Below are positions 20,762 to 29,730 of a stretch of DNA of 55,641 nt, one piece after another. Positions within the stretch are counted from its first letter, which is position 1, and each line of letters opens with the position of its first letter. Source of the DNA: Peribacillus glennii (GTDB lineage Bacteria > Bacillota > Bacilli > Bacillales > DSM-1321); assembly GCF_003429105.1 (NCBI RefSeq), contig NZ_QVTD01000009.1, forward strand, positions 1 to 55,641, given 5' to 3'. The position numbers and the translations under genes are program-made. A model generated the notes under the pieces. It worked only from the letters and a program-made list of their open reading frames with translations. It made no database searches and had not been told where the DNA came from.

Positions 20762-22135
20762 ATGAGTAATCGCTACGCAATAATTTTGGCCGCAGGACAA
20801 GGTACCAGAATGAAATCCAAGCTCTATAAGGTTCTACACCCTGTTTGCGGTAAGCCTATGGTGCAGCATGTTATTGACCAGGTGAGTGAACTTTCGATAG
20901 AACAAATTGTTACGATCATCGGGCATGGTGCGGAGCTTGTTAAGCACCAGCTTGGGGATGCCTGCCAATATGCTCTGCAGGAGCAGCAATTAGGTACGGC
21001 ACACGCTGTCATGCAGGCAGAAAGCGCATTAGCCGGAAAAGAAGGAACAACCTTGGTTATTTGCGGTGACACCCCTCTCATAAGGGCTGAAACCATGGCT
21101 GCGTTAATCAAGAAACATGACGATATGAATGCGAAAGCAACCGTCTTGACTGCTACAGCCGAAAATCCAACCGGTTATGGAAGAGTGGTCCGAAACAAAG
21201 ATGGTTTTGTGGAGAAGATTGTAGAGCATAAAGATGCTACGGATGAAGAACGGCAAATCAATGAAATCAATACCGGCACTTATTGCTTCGACAATAAAGC
21301 GCTATTTCAAGCTTTAAAACATGTTTCGAATGAAAACGTACAGGGAGAGTACTACCTCCCTGATGTTATAGAAATCTTGAAAAGCCAGGGAGAAATCGTT
21401 TCAGCTTACCAAACGGATGACTTTGAAGAAACACTGGGTGTCAATGACAGGGTAGCCCTTGCCCAGGCAGAAAGAATTTTGAAGAAGCGTTTAAATGAGT
21501 ACCATATGAGAAACGGAGTGTCCATCATTGATCCGGACAATACGTATATAGAAACAGATGTAACCATTGGTCAGGATACGGTTATTTATCCGGGGACGAT
21601 GATTAAGGGTAACAGCAGGATCGGTGAAGATTGCATCATTGGCCCTAATACTGAAATCAAAGAATGCGAGATTGGCAACAATACGGTGATACGACAATCT
21701 GTTGCCCATGACAGCAAAATCGGCTCTAAAGTAAGTATTGGCCCGTTTGCTCATATCCGTCCTAAATCGGACATTCATGATGAAGGGAAGATCGGAAACT
21801 TCGTTGAGATCAAGAAAGCCGTTTTCGGCAAAGGAAGCAAAGCCTCCCACTTAAGTTACATTGGGGATGCCGAAGTTGGGGAAGATGTGAATATTGGCTG
21901 TGGATCGATAACAGTGAATTATGACGGAAAGAACAAATATTTGACAAAAATTGAAGATGGTGTATTCGTCGGCTGCAATTCCAACTTAGTTGCTCCGGTA
22001 ACCATCGGCAAAAACGCTTATGTGGCTGCAGGATCCACGATTACCGAAGATGTTCCCGGCGATGCACTTTCGATTGCACGCGCCCGTCAGATAAATAAGG
22101 AAAATTACGTCCAGAATTTAAATATCAATAAATAA
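20762..22135 (+). CDS. glmU: Bifunctional UDP-GlcNAc pyrophosphorylase / GlcN-1-P acetyltransferase
   Basis: This 457-residue enzyme (GcaD) makes UDP-GlcNAc for peptidoglycan and teichoic acids. The N-terminal uridylyltransferase domain has [18 protein letters not shown] and CGDTPL. The C-terminal left-handed beta-helix consists of hexapeptide repeats from about residue 250 (for example [13 protein letters not shown]) with the acetyltransferase sites HIRPKSDI and NVEI-like [11 protein letters not shown] 20759 directly precedes ATG 20762; GGAGG at 20751-20755 fits ATG better. prs follows 19 nt later. Confidence 0.97.
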   Translation: MSNRYAIILAAGQGTRMKSKLYKVLHPVCGKPMVQHVIDQVSELSIEQIVTIIGHGAELVKHQLGDACQYALQEQQLGTAHAVMQAESALAGKEGTTLVICGDTPLIRAETMAALIKKHDDMNAKATVLTATAENPTGYGRVVRNKDGFVEKIVEHKDATDEERQINEINTGTYCFDNKALFQALKHVSNENVQGEYYLPDVIEILKSQGEIVSAYQTDDFEETLGVNDRVALAQAERILKKRLNEYHMRNGVSIIDPDNTYIETDVTIGQDTVIYPGTMIKGNSRIGEDCIIGPNTEIKECEIGNNTVIRQSVAHDSKIGSKVSIGPFAHIRPKSDIHDEGKIGNFVEIKKAVFGKGSKASHLSYIGDAEVGEDVNIGCGSITVNYDGKNKYLTKIEDGVFVGCNSNLVAPVTIGKNAYVAAGSTITEDVPGDALSIARARQINKENYVQNLNINK

Positions 22136-22154
22136 GATCAGGTGGAGGTCCGTA

Positions 22155-23108
22155 ATGTCCAATCAATATTTAGATCCAAATTTGAAAGTCTTTTCACTAA
22201 ATTCCAACCGTAATTTAGCCGAAGAAATTGCTAAATCAATTGGTGTTGAACTAGGAAAGTGTTCTGTTACCCGTTTTAGCGACGGCGAAATCCAGATTAA
22301 TATTGAAGAAAGTATCCGCGGCTGCGATGTGTTTATCATTCAATCCACAAGTGCACCTGTAAACGAGCATATCATGGAACTCTTGATCATGATCGATGCC
22401 CTTAAGCGTGCTTCTGCCAAAACGATTAATATTGTTATGCCGTATTATGGGTATGCACGCCAGGATCGCAAAGCACGTGCTCGTGAACCGATCACTGCGA
22501 AGCTTGTGGCAAATTTATTGGAAACAGCCGGCGCAACACGCGTTATTACTTTGGATCTCCATGCTCCGCAAATTCAAGGATTTTTTGATATCCTGATTGA
22601 TCACTTGATGGGTGTACCAATTCTTGCAGATTACTTTAAAATGAAAAACTTGAAAGATATTATCATTGTTTCCCCAGACCATGGCGGTGTTACCCGTGCC
22701 CGCAAGATGGCGGACCGTCTGAAGGCACCGATTGCGATCATTGATAAACGCCGCCCGCGCCCTAATGTCGCCGAAGTGATGAATATTGTCGGTAATATTG
22801 AAGGCAAAACGGCAATCCTGATTGATGACATTATCGACACTGCCGGGACGATCACTTTGGCCGCGAATGCCCTGGTCGAGAATGGGGCTGCGGAAGTTTA
22901 TGCTTGCTGTACGCACCCGGTACTCTCGGGACCGGCGATTGAGCGGATCCAAAACTCCAGGATAAAAGAGCTGGTTGTCACAAACACAATTGCGGTTGGC
23001 GAAGAAAAGAAAATCGACAAGATTGTTGAATTGTCAGTGGCACCACTCATCGGAGAAGCAATTATCCGCGTTCATGAAGAGCAATCAGTGAGCACATTGT
23101 TTGATTGA
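22155..23108 (+). CDS. prs: Ribose-phosphate pyrophosphokinase
   Basis: This 317-residue class I PRPP synthase uses ribose 5-phosphate and ATP to supply PRPP for nucleotides, His and Trp. It shows the signature [13 protein letters not shown], the ATP-loop region [13 protein letters not shown] and the PRPP-binding motif [20 protein letters not shown] precedes ATG 22155. It is probably co-transcribed with glmU. Its product is the effector that releases PurR, encoded 3.4 kb upstream. Confidence 0.97.
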   Translation: MSNQYLDPNLKVFSLNSNRNLAEEIAKSIGVELGKCSVTRFSDGEIQINIEESIRGCDVFIIQSTSAPVNEHIMELLIMIDALKRASAKTINIVMPYYGYARQDRKARAREPITAKLVANLLETAGATRVITLDLHAPQIQGFFDILIDHLMGVPILADYFKMKNLKDIIIVSPDHGGVTRARKMADRLKAPIAIIDKRRPRPNVAEVMNIVGNIEGKTAILIDDIIDTAGTITLAANALVENGAAEVYACCTHPVLSGPAIERIQNSRIKELVVTNTIAVGEEKKIDKIVELSVAPLIGEAIIRVHEEQSVSTLFD

Positions 23109-23292
23109 TGGTAGCAAGTGTCAATAAGTTTTAGTTTTATGGATAATTGGTGAGATTTTATCACTCCCCTTTAAATCATAGAAAAAAGCTCGTTTTCTCT
23201 CTTTTGGAGTGAGGAAAGCTTGCTTTCTCACATCGTTTCAGGGGAAGGATCAAATGTGCAGCCAAAAATGAGCTGATGATCATTTTCCTAAT

Positions 23293-23325
23293 AAAAAGGT
23301 TTGCTAGGTCTAGCAAGCCTTTTTC
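23293..23325 (+). terminator. Intrinsic terminator after prs
   Basis: AAAAAGGTTTGCTA pairs with TAGCAAGCCTTTTT (one G-U) around a 4-nt loop. The T run is part of the 3' arm. Confidence 0.85.
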
Positions 23326-23365
23326 CTGTTCTGCACGCCTTTTTCGCGCCCCCTCCAAAAAAAAC

Positions 23366-23391
23366 GTTTAACCTTTCCAAATTTAGGGCAT
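23366..23391 (+). promoter_or_regulatory. Sigma-B (general stress) promoter of ctc
   Basis: GTTTAA (23366-23371), 14 bp, GGGCAT (23386-23391). It matches the sigma-B pattern GTTTAA-N12-14-GGGWAW with one change in the -10. ctc is the classical sigma-B-dependent gene. Confidence 0.8.
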
Positions 23392-23438
23392 TTTTAAATA
23401 ATAGCGTGCCGAAATTTTGTAAAGGGAAGGTGTAAGAG

Positions 23439-24080
23439 ATGAGCAATGTTCTAGCTGCAAAAGAGCGTACAGGCCATCGCCGGTCTAATTTGACCCAGCT
23501 TAGGGAAAACGGGGAAATCCCTGCCGTTGTATATGGGAACAAGAATGGCAGTACAGCGATATCCGTAAACAGCGCGGATTTTCAAAAAACCATAAAAGAA
23601 GTGGGCAGAAACGGGATTATTTCTTTGGACGTCTTTGGGAATACCCAGAATGTCATGCTCACAGACTATCAAAAAGACCCATTAAAAAATGAAGTTCTCC
23701 ATGCTGATTTTCTGGTTGTCGATATGTCGGCAGAATTAAATGCCCAAGTCCGGGTACATCTTGTCGGTGAATCAAAAGGTGTCAAAGACGGAGGTGTGCT
23801 CCAGCAATCCCTGCATGAGGTATCCGTGACCGCCAAGCCTCAGGAGATTCCGGAGGCGATCGATGTTGATATAACAGAACTGCAGGTCGGTTCCGTCATT
23901 ACAGTCGGCGAGATCAAAGGCAATTATCAAATTAGCATCAATCATGAAGATGAAGAAGTGATTGCATCTGTCCTGCCGCCTAAGCAGGAAGAAGAAATCA
24001 GTACTGGGGAACAGCAGGACGGAGGAGTCCCTGAAAATGAAGAGGGACGCGAAACACCTGCCTCCCCGGAATCAGAATGA
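23439..24080 (+). CDS. ctc: 50S ribosomal protein L25 / general stress protein Ctc
   Basis: This 213-residue two-domain L25 (TL5/CTC family) binds 5S rRNA. The N-terminal L25 domain (about 1-92) includes RENGEIPAVVYGN. The C-terminal beta domain (about 100-185) follows, and the tail after residue 185 is acidic and probably disordered (EEEISTGEQ...). AAGGGAAGGTG precedes ATG 23439. A sigma-B promoter upstream indicates stress induction. Its rRNA partner 5S and the 5S-maturing RNase M5 are also in this window. Confidence 0.96.
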   Translation: MSNVLAAKERTGHRRSNLTQLRENGEIPAVVYGNKNGSTAISVNSADFQKTIKEVGRNGIISLDVFGNTQNVMLTDYQKDPLKNEVLHADFLVVDMSAELNAQVRVHLVGESKGVKDGGVLQQSLHEVSVTAKPQEIPEAIDVDITELQVGSVITVGEIKGNYQISINHEDEEVIASVLPPKQEEEISTGEQQDGGVPENEEGRETPASPESE

Positions 24081-24103
24081 GGCGAATGATGAAATAATCA
24101 TGG

Positions 24104-24109
24104 TATAAT
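24104..24109 (+). promoter_or_regulatory. Possible -10 element before pth
   Basis: TGGTATAAT gives an extended -10 without a recognisable -35. It lies 2 nt before the ctc terminator hairpin, so transcription would begin inside the stem. Confidence 0.35.
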
Positions 24110-24110
24110 A

Positions 24111-24140
24111 GGCGTAACCTATACAGGTTACGTCTTTTAT
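24111..24140 (+). terminator. Intrinsic terminator after ctc
   Basis: GGCGTAACCT pairs with AGGTTACGTC around a short loop, followed by TTTTAT. Confidence 0.75.
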
Positions 24141-24234
24141 AGTTCATATAGAAGAGATTGCTGTAGGTCTTGAGCCGCTTGTTTTAAAATGGAAAGAAAG
24201 TTACGATTTTTTTGAGTAAAGACGGTGAGTGTTG

Positions 24235-24795
24235 ATGAAGATTTTTGTTGGGTTGGGAAATCCAGGTAAACAATACGAGAAAACAAGGCATAATATAGGA
24301 TTTGAAGTAATCGATCGATTATCGGCGCTGTGGCAAATCCCATTGGACCAGGCAAAGCATAAAGGGATCTATGGAACTGGAATGGTAAGCGGCGAGAAAG
24401 TTTTATTGCTTAAGCCTCTGACATATATGAATCTGTCAGGGGAATCCATATCAGCGGTAATGGACTTCTTTAAAGTGGAACTGGCAGACATCGTGATTCT
24501 TTATGATGACCTCGATTTGCCTGTCGGGAAGATTCGATTGCGCCAAAAGGGGAGTGCCGGAGGGCATAATGGAATTAAGTCCACGATAGCTCATCTCGGC
24601 AGCCAGGAATTTAACCGGATCCGGATCGGAATAGGACGCCCTGTTGGAAGGATACCGGTGGTTGATTACGTTCTTGGGCGCTTTTCGCAGGAAGAATGGG
24701 GCGAGATGGGCAAAGTGATAGATAGATGTGCAGAAGCGTGTGAAGATTGGACACGGACGCCCTTTTTACAGATTATGAATGAATATAATCAATAA
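24235..24795 (+). CDS. pth: Peptidyl-tRNA hydrolase (SpoVC)
   Basis: This 186-residue enzyme releases peptides from peptidyl-tRNAs that drop off the ribosome. It has VGLGNPGKQYEKTRHNIGF with catalytic His19, TYMNLSG, the DDLDLP motif with its catalytic Asp, and GSAGGHNGIKS. The start is ATG 24235 behind GGTGAG; GTG 24229 and TTG 24232 precede it in frame. In B. subtilis the gene is known as spoVC because a mutation blocks sporulation. Confidence 0.96.
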   Translation: MKIFVGLGNPGKQYEKTRHNIGFEVIDRLSALWQIPLDQAKHKGIYGTGMVSGEKVLLLKPLTYMNLSGESISAVMDFFKVELADIVILYDDLDLPVGKIRLRQKGSAGGHNGIKSTIAHLGSQEFNRIRIGIGRPVGRIPVVDYVLGRFSQEEWGEMGKVIDRCAEACEDWTRTPFLQIMNEYNQ

Positions 24796-24828
24796 ACCCA
24801 CCGACCGCAAATTTTTACCGCGGGCTAT

Positions 24829-24859
24829 GCATAAGACCTTCCCATTTCGGTTTATACTA
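24829..24859 (+). promoter_or_regulatory. Possible sigma-F/sigma-G promoter of fin
   Basis: GCATA (24829-24833), 16 bp, GTTTATACTA (24850-24859). The match to the sigma-F -10 lacks the second G, and spacing is one longer than at csfB. Confidence 0.4.
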
Positions 24860-24889
24860 AGCATAATAAACGAAATAGGGGGTTTTGGA

Positions 24890-25120
24890 ATGGCTCTCCA
24901 TTACTATTGCAGGCACTGTTCGACGAAGCTTGGAACCATAAGGGAACAAAAGCTTGATACGGAGCAGTTGGGTTTTCATCAGCTAACTAATGAAGAACGC
25001 CAGGATATGATTTCATATGATTCTGCGGGAGATATACATGTGAAAGCGATATGTGAAGATTGCCAGGAATCATTCTTAAGGAACCCGGATCTTCACCAGC
25101 ATGACTTTATAATCCAATAA
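24890..25120 (+). CDS. fin: Anti-sigma-F factor Fin (YabK)
   Basis: This 76-residue protein promotes the switch from sigma-F to sigma-G in the forespore by antagonising sigma-F. It has two zinc-knuckle pairs, CRHC near the N terminus (7-10) and CEDC, separated by GFHQLTNEERQDMISYD. Length and N terminus (MALHYYCRHC) match B. subtilis Fin. The start is ATG 24890 behind AGGGGG; a longer open frame from 24779 overlaps pth and lacks support. With csfB, the window encodes both small regulators that time forespore sigma activity. Confidence 0.95.
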   Translation: MALHYYCRHCSTKLGTIREQKLDTEQLGFHQLTNEERQDMISYDSAGDIHVKAICEDCQESFLRNPDLHQHDFIIQ

Positions 25121-25128
25121 GCGGGAGG

Positions 25129-25155
25129 GGCTTTGGGAAAACCAAAGCATTTTTC
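25129..25155 (+). terminator. Intrinsic terminator after fin
   Basis: GGCTTTGG pairs with CCAAAGC(A), loop gaaaa, followed by TTTTT. Confidence 0.85.
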
Positions 25156-25216
25156 CGTTTGTTTTATTTTTTTACTATCAGATAGCGGACCTTAATAAAG
25201 GGGAGGAGGGACAAAT

Positions 25217-28200
25217 ATGAATGGATTGAAGGACCTGTTCCAACAAAACGATGATGTTAAATCATTAATTTCAGGTATAGATGAAGGACTTAGGGAACAA
25301 TTGGTGGCGGGATTATCAGGTTCTTCAAGATCGCTGATGATTGCATCGGTTTATAGAGAGACCAACCGGCCAATTTTAGTAGTTACACATAATCTTCTGC
25401 AAGCCCAAAAATTTTACGAAGACCTATCCGGGTTTTTGCCTGAAGGGGAATTATATTTATACCCTGCCAATGAGCTCATTGCAGCAGAATTGAGTGTTGC
25501 AAGCCCGGAACTCCGCGCGCAGCGGATTGAGGCCTTGAACTTTTGGGCCGGTTCGGCAAAAGGTGTCGTCATTGTGCCAATTCCCGGACTTCGAAAATTA
25601 TTGCCTCCTAAAGATGTTTGGAAAAAGTTCCAGTTAAGCCTAAAAGCCGGGGACGATCTTGATTTGGACGAAACATTGAATACATTTGTATCTATGGGTT
25701 ATCAAAGGGGCGACATGGTATCTTCACCAGGTGAATTCAGCTTGAGGGGAGGAATCATTGATATCTACCCGATAACCGAAAGCAACCCGGTCCGGATCGA
25801 GCTATTTGATACAGAAATTGAGTCGATCAGGTCATTTCGGGTGGAAGATCAGCGTTCCATGGATAAACGGTCGTCCGTTCTGATCGGTCCTATGACAGAG
25901 GCCCTTTTGGAATCTTCTCATATTGAAAGGATCGTTGAAAAGCTGGAGAACGGTCTTGGCAAGAGTTTAAAGAAACTCAAGGATGAAAAAGCAAAGGAAC
26001 AAATGGTCCAAACAATCGGGCATGAACTGGAGCTGTTGAAGAACGGGTCCATCCCGGACCAAATTTTCAAATATATCAGCCTTGGATATGAACAGCCAGC
26101 TAGTTTAATAGATTACCTTCCCGCAGGCGGGGTGGTGATCCTGGATGAAATCAGCAGGATACAAGAAATCAATGAATCACTGGAAAAGGAAGAGGCCCAG
26201 TGGTATACCGATCTGTTAAGCGAGGGGCGGATTATACATGATATCAAGCTGTCCCACAGGATGCCTGAATTAATCATGGGTTCCAAGCGGCCGTTTGTGT
26301 ATCTGTCATTGTTCTTGCGCCATGTTCCGCATACCAATCCGCAAAACATTCTGAACTTCACATGTAAACAAATGCAGAATTTCCATGGGCAAATGCATGT
26401 GTTTAAATCTGAAATCGAACGTTGGAGGAGAGGGAAATTTGCTGTTGTGCTCCTAGGTCCGGATGAGGAAAGAGTGAAAAAACTGAACCGGGTGCTCGAT
26501 GATTATGAAATTGAAGCAGCGGAGCTTTCAGAGGGAAGCAGCATTCTCCCTGGAAAAATCCAGATTCTCAAAGGGAATTTAATCAGCGGTTTTGAACTGC
26601 CTATGCAGAAGATTGCCGTTATCACGGAACAGGAATTATTCAATAAAAAAACCAAGAAGTCCATCCGCAGGCAAAAGCTTTCCAATGCGGAGAGGATAAA
26701 AAGTTATTCCGAGCTTAAGGTAGGGGACTATGTCGTCCACGTCAATCACGGAATCGGTAAATATCTCGGAATTGAAACCCTCAGCATAAACGGAATCCAT
26801 AAAGATTATCTTCATATCCGCTATCAAGGTGATGATAAGCTTTATGTCCCTGTAGACCAAATTGAACTTGTCCAAAAGTATGTCGGGTCTGAAGGGAAAG
26901 AACCGAAGCTGTATAAATTGGGCGGCAGCGAATGGAAGCGCGTAAAAAGCAAGGTACAGTCGTCTGTTGAAAATATCGCCGATGACTTGATTAAACTTTA
27001 TGCAGAACGTGAAGCGGCAAAAGGCTATGCATTTTCACCGGATGGAGACATGCAGCGGGAATTTGAAACTGCTTTTGTTTATAATGAAACGGAGGATCAA
27101 ATCCGTTCCATTAATGAAATTAAAAAAGATATGGAGCGGGAGCGGCCAATGGATCGTCTTTTATGCGGCGATGTCGGGTATGGGAAGACCGAAGTGGCAA
27201 TCAGGGCGGCATTCAAGGCAATCATGGATGGCAAACAGGTAGCCTTTCTTGTTCCGACAACCATTTTGGCACAGCAGCATTTTGAAACTTTGAGAGAAAG
27301 GTTTCAAGATTTCCCGATTAACATTGGACTCTTAAGCAGGTTCCGTACGAAAAAACAACAAACAGAAACAACCAAAGGCTTAAAAGCAGGTTCAGTGGAT
27401 ATTGTGGTGGGGACACACAGGCTTCTGTCAAAAGATATCACGTACCATGATCTCGGGCTGTTGATCATCGACGAGGAACAACGTTTTGGCGTCACGCACA
27501 AGGAGAAAATCAAACGTCTGAAAACGAATGTGGATGTATTAACATTGACGGCAACCCCCATTCCCAGAACCCTTCATATGTCCATGCTTGGCGTGAGGGA
27601 CTTGTCAGTCATTGAAACTCCCCCTGAAAACCGCTTTCCCGTGCAAACTTATGTCATGGAATATGCCGGCGGCCTGGTAAGGGAAGCGATTGAAAGAGAA
27701 TTGGCCCGGGATGGCCAGGTTTATTTCCTTTATAACCGGGTAGAAGATATAGCAAGAAAAGCAGAAGAAATTTCCATGTTGGTCCCGGATGCCCGTGTCA
27801 CCTATGCCCACGGAAAAATGACCGAGCAGGAATTGGAATCTGTCATGTTTGGTTTTTTAGATGGGGAATACGATGTACTGGTCAGTACCACCATCATTGA
27901 AACCGGCGTGGATATTCCAAATGTCAATACGCTGATCGTGCATGATGCCGATAGGATGGGACTTTCGCAGCTTTATCAGCTCCGTGGGCGGGTAGGGCGC
28001 TCCAATCGGGTTGCCTATGCTTATTTCACATACCGGAAAGATAAAGTCCTGACCGAAGTCGCTGAAAAAAGGCTGCAGGCAATTAAGGAATTTACCGAAT
28101 TGGGCTCAGGTTTCAAAATTGCGATGCGGGATTTATCCATCAGGGGGGCAGGAAATTTACTCGGAGCAGAACAGCACGGGTTTATCGATTCTGTTGGCTT

Positions 28201-28750
28201 TGATTTATACTCGCAAATGCTAAAGGAAGCAGTCGAAGCACGGAAGACCGATAAACCAATGGACGAAAATCCCCGACTTGAAATTGATCTCGATGTAGAT
28301 GCCTACATTCCTGATTCATATATTTCTGACGGACACCAAAAGATTGAGATGTACAAAAGGTTCAGGGGTATTTCATCTCTTGAGGAATTGGAAGAGCTCC
28401 AGGAAGAAATGCTCGATCGTTTTGGAGAATATCCAGACCAGGTTGCTTATTTGTTTTTAATCGCCGAGGCAAAGATTTTTGCTTTAAAGGCAGGAATCGA
28501 GACCATTAAGCAGGTGAAACAGGATATTTCCATTCTCATCTCGGAAAAAGCTAGCAGCAATGCCGACGGCCAGAAGGTATTTACATTAGGTTCAAAATAT
28601 GGGCGGATGGTTGGCCTTGGCATGGAAGGGAACAGGATAAAGCTGGTTTTGCATACCAAGGGAGTATCAGCCGACAAATGGCTTCAAGTTTTGTTTGAAC
28701 TTGTCAAGGGGTTGCAGGATGTAAAACGCGAGAATCAACCAACTGCCTAA
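25217..28750 (+). CDS. mfd: Transcription-repair coupling factor Mfd
   Basis: This 1177-residue SF2 translocase removes stalled RNA polymerase and recruits UvrA. Domains in order: a UvrB-like N-terminal region (about 1-340), the RNAP-interacting CarD-like domain around residue 490-560 (LKVGDYVVHVNHGIGKYLGI), the RecG-like translocase with Walker A GDVGYGKT (651-658) and DEEQ (about 751), TRG motif regions near 920, and a C-terminal D7 regulatory domain. GGGGAGGAGGG precedes ATG 25217. Full length; neighbours as in B. subtilis. Confidence 0.97.
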   Translation: MNGLKDLFQQNDDVKSLISGIDEGLREQLVAGLSGSSRSLMIASVYRETNRPILVVTHNLLQAQKFYEDLSGFLPEGELYLYPANELIAAELSVASPELRAQRIEALNFWAGSAKGVVIVPIPGLRKLLPPKDVWKKFQLSLKAGDDLDLDETLNTFVSMGYQRGDMVSSPGEFSLRGGIIDIYPITESNPVRIELFDTEIESIRSFRVEDQRSMDKRSSVLIGPMTEALLESSHIERIVEKLENGLGKSLKKLKDEKAKEQMVQTIGHELELLKNGSIPDQIFKYISLGYEQPASLIDYLPAGGVVILDEISRIQEINESLEKEEAQWYTDLLSEGRIIHDIKLSHRMPELIMGSKRPFVYLSLFLRHVPHTNPQNILNFTCKQMQNFHGQMHVFKSEIERWRRGKFAVVLLGPDEERVKKLNRVLDDYEIEAAELSEGSSILPGKIQILKGNLISGFELPMQKIAVITEQELFNKKTKKSIRRQKLSNAERIKSYSELKVGDYVVHVNHGIGKYLGIETLSINGIHKDYLHIRYQGDDKLYVPVDQIELVQKYVGSEGKEPKLYKLGGSEWKRVKSKVQSSVENIADDLIKLYAEREAAKGYAFSPDGDMQREFETAFVYNETEDQIRSINEIKKDMERERPMDRLLCGDVGYGKTEVAIRAAFKAIMDGKQVAFLVPTTILAQQHFETLRERFQDFPINIGLLSRFRTKKQQTETTKGLKAGSVDIVVGTHRLLSKDITYHDLGLLIIDEEQRFGVTHKEKIKRLKTNVDVLTLTATPIPRTLHMSMLGVRDLSVIETPPENRFPVQTYVMEYAGGLVREAIERELARDGQVYFLYNRVEDIARKAEEISMLVPDARVTYAHGKMTEQELESVMFGFLDGEYDVLVSTTIIETGVDIPNVNTLIVHDADRMGLSQLYQLRGRVGRSNRVAYAYFTYRKDKVLTEVAEKRLQAIKEFTELGSGFKIAMRDLSIRGAGNLLGAEQHGFIDSVGFDLYSQMLKEAVEARKTDKPMDENPRLEIDLDVDAYIPDSYISDGHQKIEMYKRFRGISSLEELEELQEEMLDRFGEYPDQVAYLFLIAEAKIFALKAGIETIKQVKQDISILISEKASSNADGQKVFTLGSKYGRMVGLGMEGNRIKLVLHTKGVSADKWLQVLFELVKGLQDVKRENQPTA

Positions 28751-28774
28751 ATCAAAAACTTCACTCTATGTTAA

Positions 28775-28802
28775 GGTGCCAGGCATGCCCTTTGCCTGCA
28801 CC
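28775..28802. repeat. Short GC-rich palindromic element after mfd
   Basis: GGTGCCAGGCA (28775-28785) and TGCCTGCACC (28793-28802) form a hairpin of about 10 bp with one unpaired base. No T run follows, so it is not a normal terminator. Similar GGTGCCAGGCA-type palindromes are scattered in many Bacillaceae genomes. Confidence 0.5.
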
Positions 28803-28834
28803 ATTCCATAGGATAAGAAATATTAAGGTAAAAA

Positions 28835-28864
28835 TGTATAGAACTTTCCATTAGAAAAATAATA
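28835..28864 (+). promoter_or_regulatory. Possible sigma-G promoter of spoVT
   Basis: TGTATA (28835-28840), 17 bp, AATAATA (28858-28864), one change from the sigma-G -10 CATAMTA. spoVT is sigma-G-dependent in B. subtilis. Confidence 0.5.
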
Positions 28865-28951
28865 AGTTCAAGAATGGTAATGGTTTTATAAAAAGGGTGG
28901 AATCTTAATCATCACCAAAAAATCAATTAGATGAAAGTGAGGCAACACAAG

Positions 28952-29488
28952 ATGAAAGCAACTGGTATTGTTCGCCGAATTGATGATTTAGGAAGAGTTG
29001 TTATTCCAAAAGAGATCCGCAGGACCCTTCGCATCCGTGAAGGAGACCCATTAGAGATTTTTGTGGACAGGGACGGGGAAGTGATCCTTAAAAAATATTC
29101 TCCGATCAGTGAATTGAGCGACTTTGCAAAAGAATATGCAGAAGCTTTATACGATAGCCTTGGCAACCCAATCTTAATCTGTGACCGCGACACATTCATC
29201 GCAGTGGCTGGCGGTTCAAAAAAAGATTATCTTAATAAAAGCGTCAGTGATTTAGTAGAAAAAGCTATGGAAGACCGTAACTCCTCGCTAGAAACGAAGA
29301 AAGGCAATATTGCACTGGTTAACGGAAATGAAGAAGAAGTACAATCATATACAATCGGCCCAATCGTTGCAAACGGTGATCCGATTGGGGCTGTCATCAT
29401 TTTCTCAAAAGAAGGCACAGTCGGTGAAGTGGAACAAAAAGCGGTAGAAACGGCGGCTGGATTTCTGGCTAGACAAATGGAATCATAA
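28952..29488 (+). CDS. spoVT: Stage V sporulation protein T (forespore transcription regulator)
   Basis: This 178-residue regulator tunes sigma-G-dependent genes. The N-terminal AbrB-like DNA-binding domain (MKATGIVRRIDDLGRVVIPKE) is paralogous to AbrB at 8364-8648. The C-terminal GAF-like domain (about 55-178) includes ILICDRDTFIAVAGG and ends FLARQMES. The start at ATG 28952 gives exactly the B. subtilis length; an in-frame ATG at 28931 is upstream of GTGAGG. Located between mfd and the flippase gene, as in relatives. Confidence 0.97.
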   Translation: MKATGIVRRIDDLGRVVIPKEIRRTLRIREGDPLEIFVDRDGEVILKKYSPISELSDFAKEYAEALYDSLGNPILICDRDTFIAVAGGSKKDYLNKSVSDLVEKAMEDRNSSLETKKGNIALVNGNEEEVQSYTIGPIVANGDPIGAVIIFSKEGTVGEVEQKAVETAAGFLARQMES

Positions 29489-29535
29489 AAAGGCGGGCCT
29501 CTTGGGATTCCCCGCTTACATACGTACTAAAATTT

Positions 29536-29562
29536 GGGGCAGCGGTTAGCTGCCCTTTATTA
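29536..29562 (+). terminator. Intrinsic terminator after spoVT
   Basis: GGGGCAGC pairs with GCTGCCCT, loop ggtta, followed by TTATTATTTATTTT. Confidence 0.75.
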
Positions 29563-29592
29563 TTTATTTTTCTGTGGGATCATACCTTTATT

Positions 29593-29681
29593 GGTTTAAC
29601 GCATCACCGTACCCGGGGTCAGTCCCCCACTGGATTAACGCATTGCCGCAACGGGGGACTGACCCCCACTTGACCCCCACT
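29593..29681. repeat. GC-rich direct and inverted repeat cluster
   Basis: Two imperfect copies of about 39 nt (29593-29631 and 29632-29670) share GGWTTAACGCAT..CCG and CCCCCACT. Their cores GGGGTCAGTCCCCC (615-628 of this kb) and GGGGGACTGACCCCC (653-667) are exactly complementary and would form a 14-bp stem. A further TTGACCCCCACTT copy abuts the flippase promoter. Confidence 0.8.
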
Positions 29682-29696
29682 TCGTTATGTTATAAT
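29670..29696 (+). promoter_or_regulatory. Sigma-A promoter of the flippase gene
   Basis: Extended -10 TGTTATAAT (TATAAT at 29691-29696) with TTGACC at 29670-29675, spacer 15 bp. The -35 lies inside the repeat cluster. Confidence 0.55.
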
Positions 29697-29730
29697 ACAA
29701 CCACATTGTTAGATTAGAAGGGAATTGGAA

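Larger units (their letters stand above)
23109..23438. other. prs-ctc intergenic region
   Basis: It holds the terminator at 23293-23325 and the sigma-B promoter at 23366-23391. A second imperfect inverted repeat rich in gaaag/ctttc lies at about 23186-23230. No gene is seen. Confidence 0.6.
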
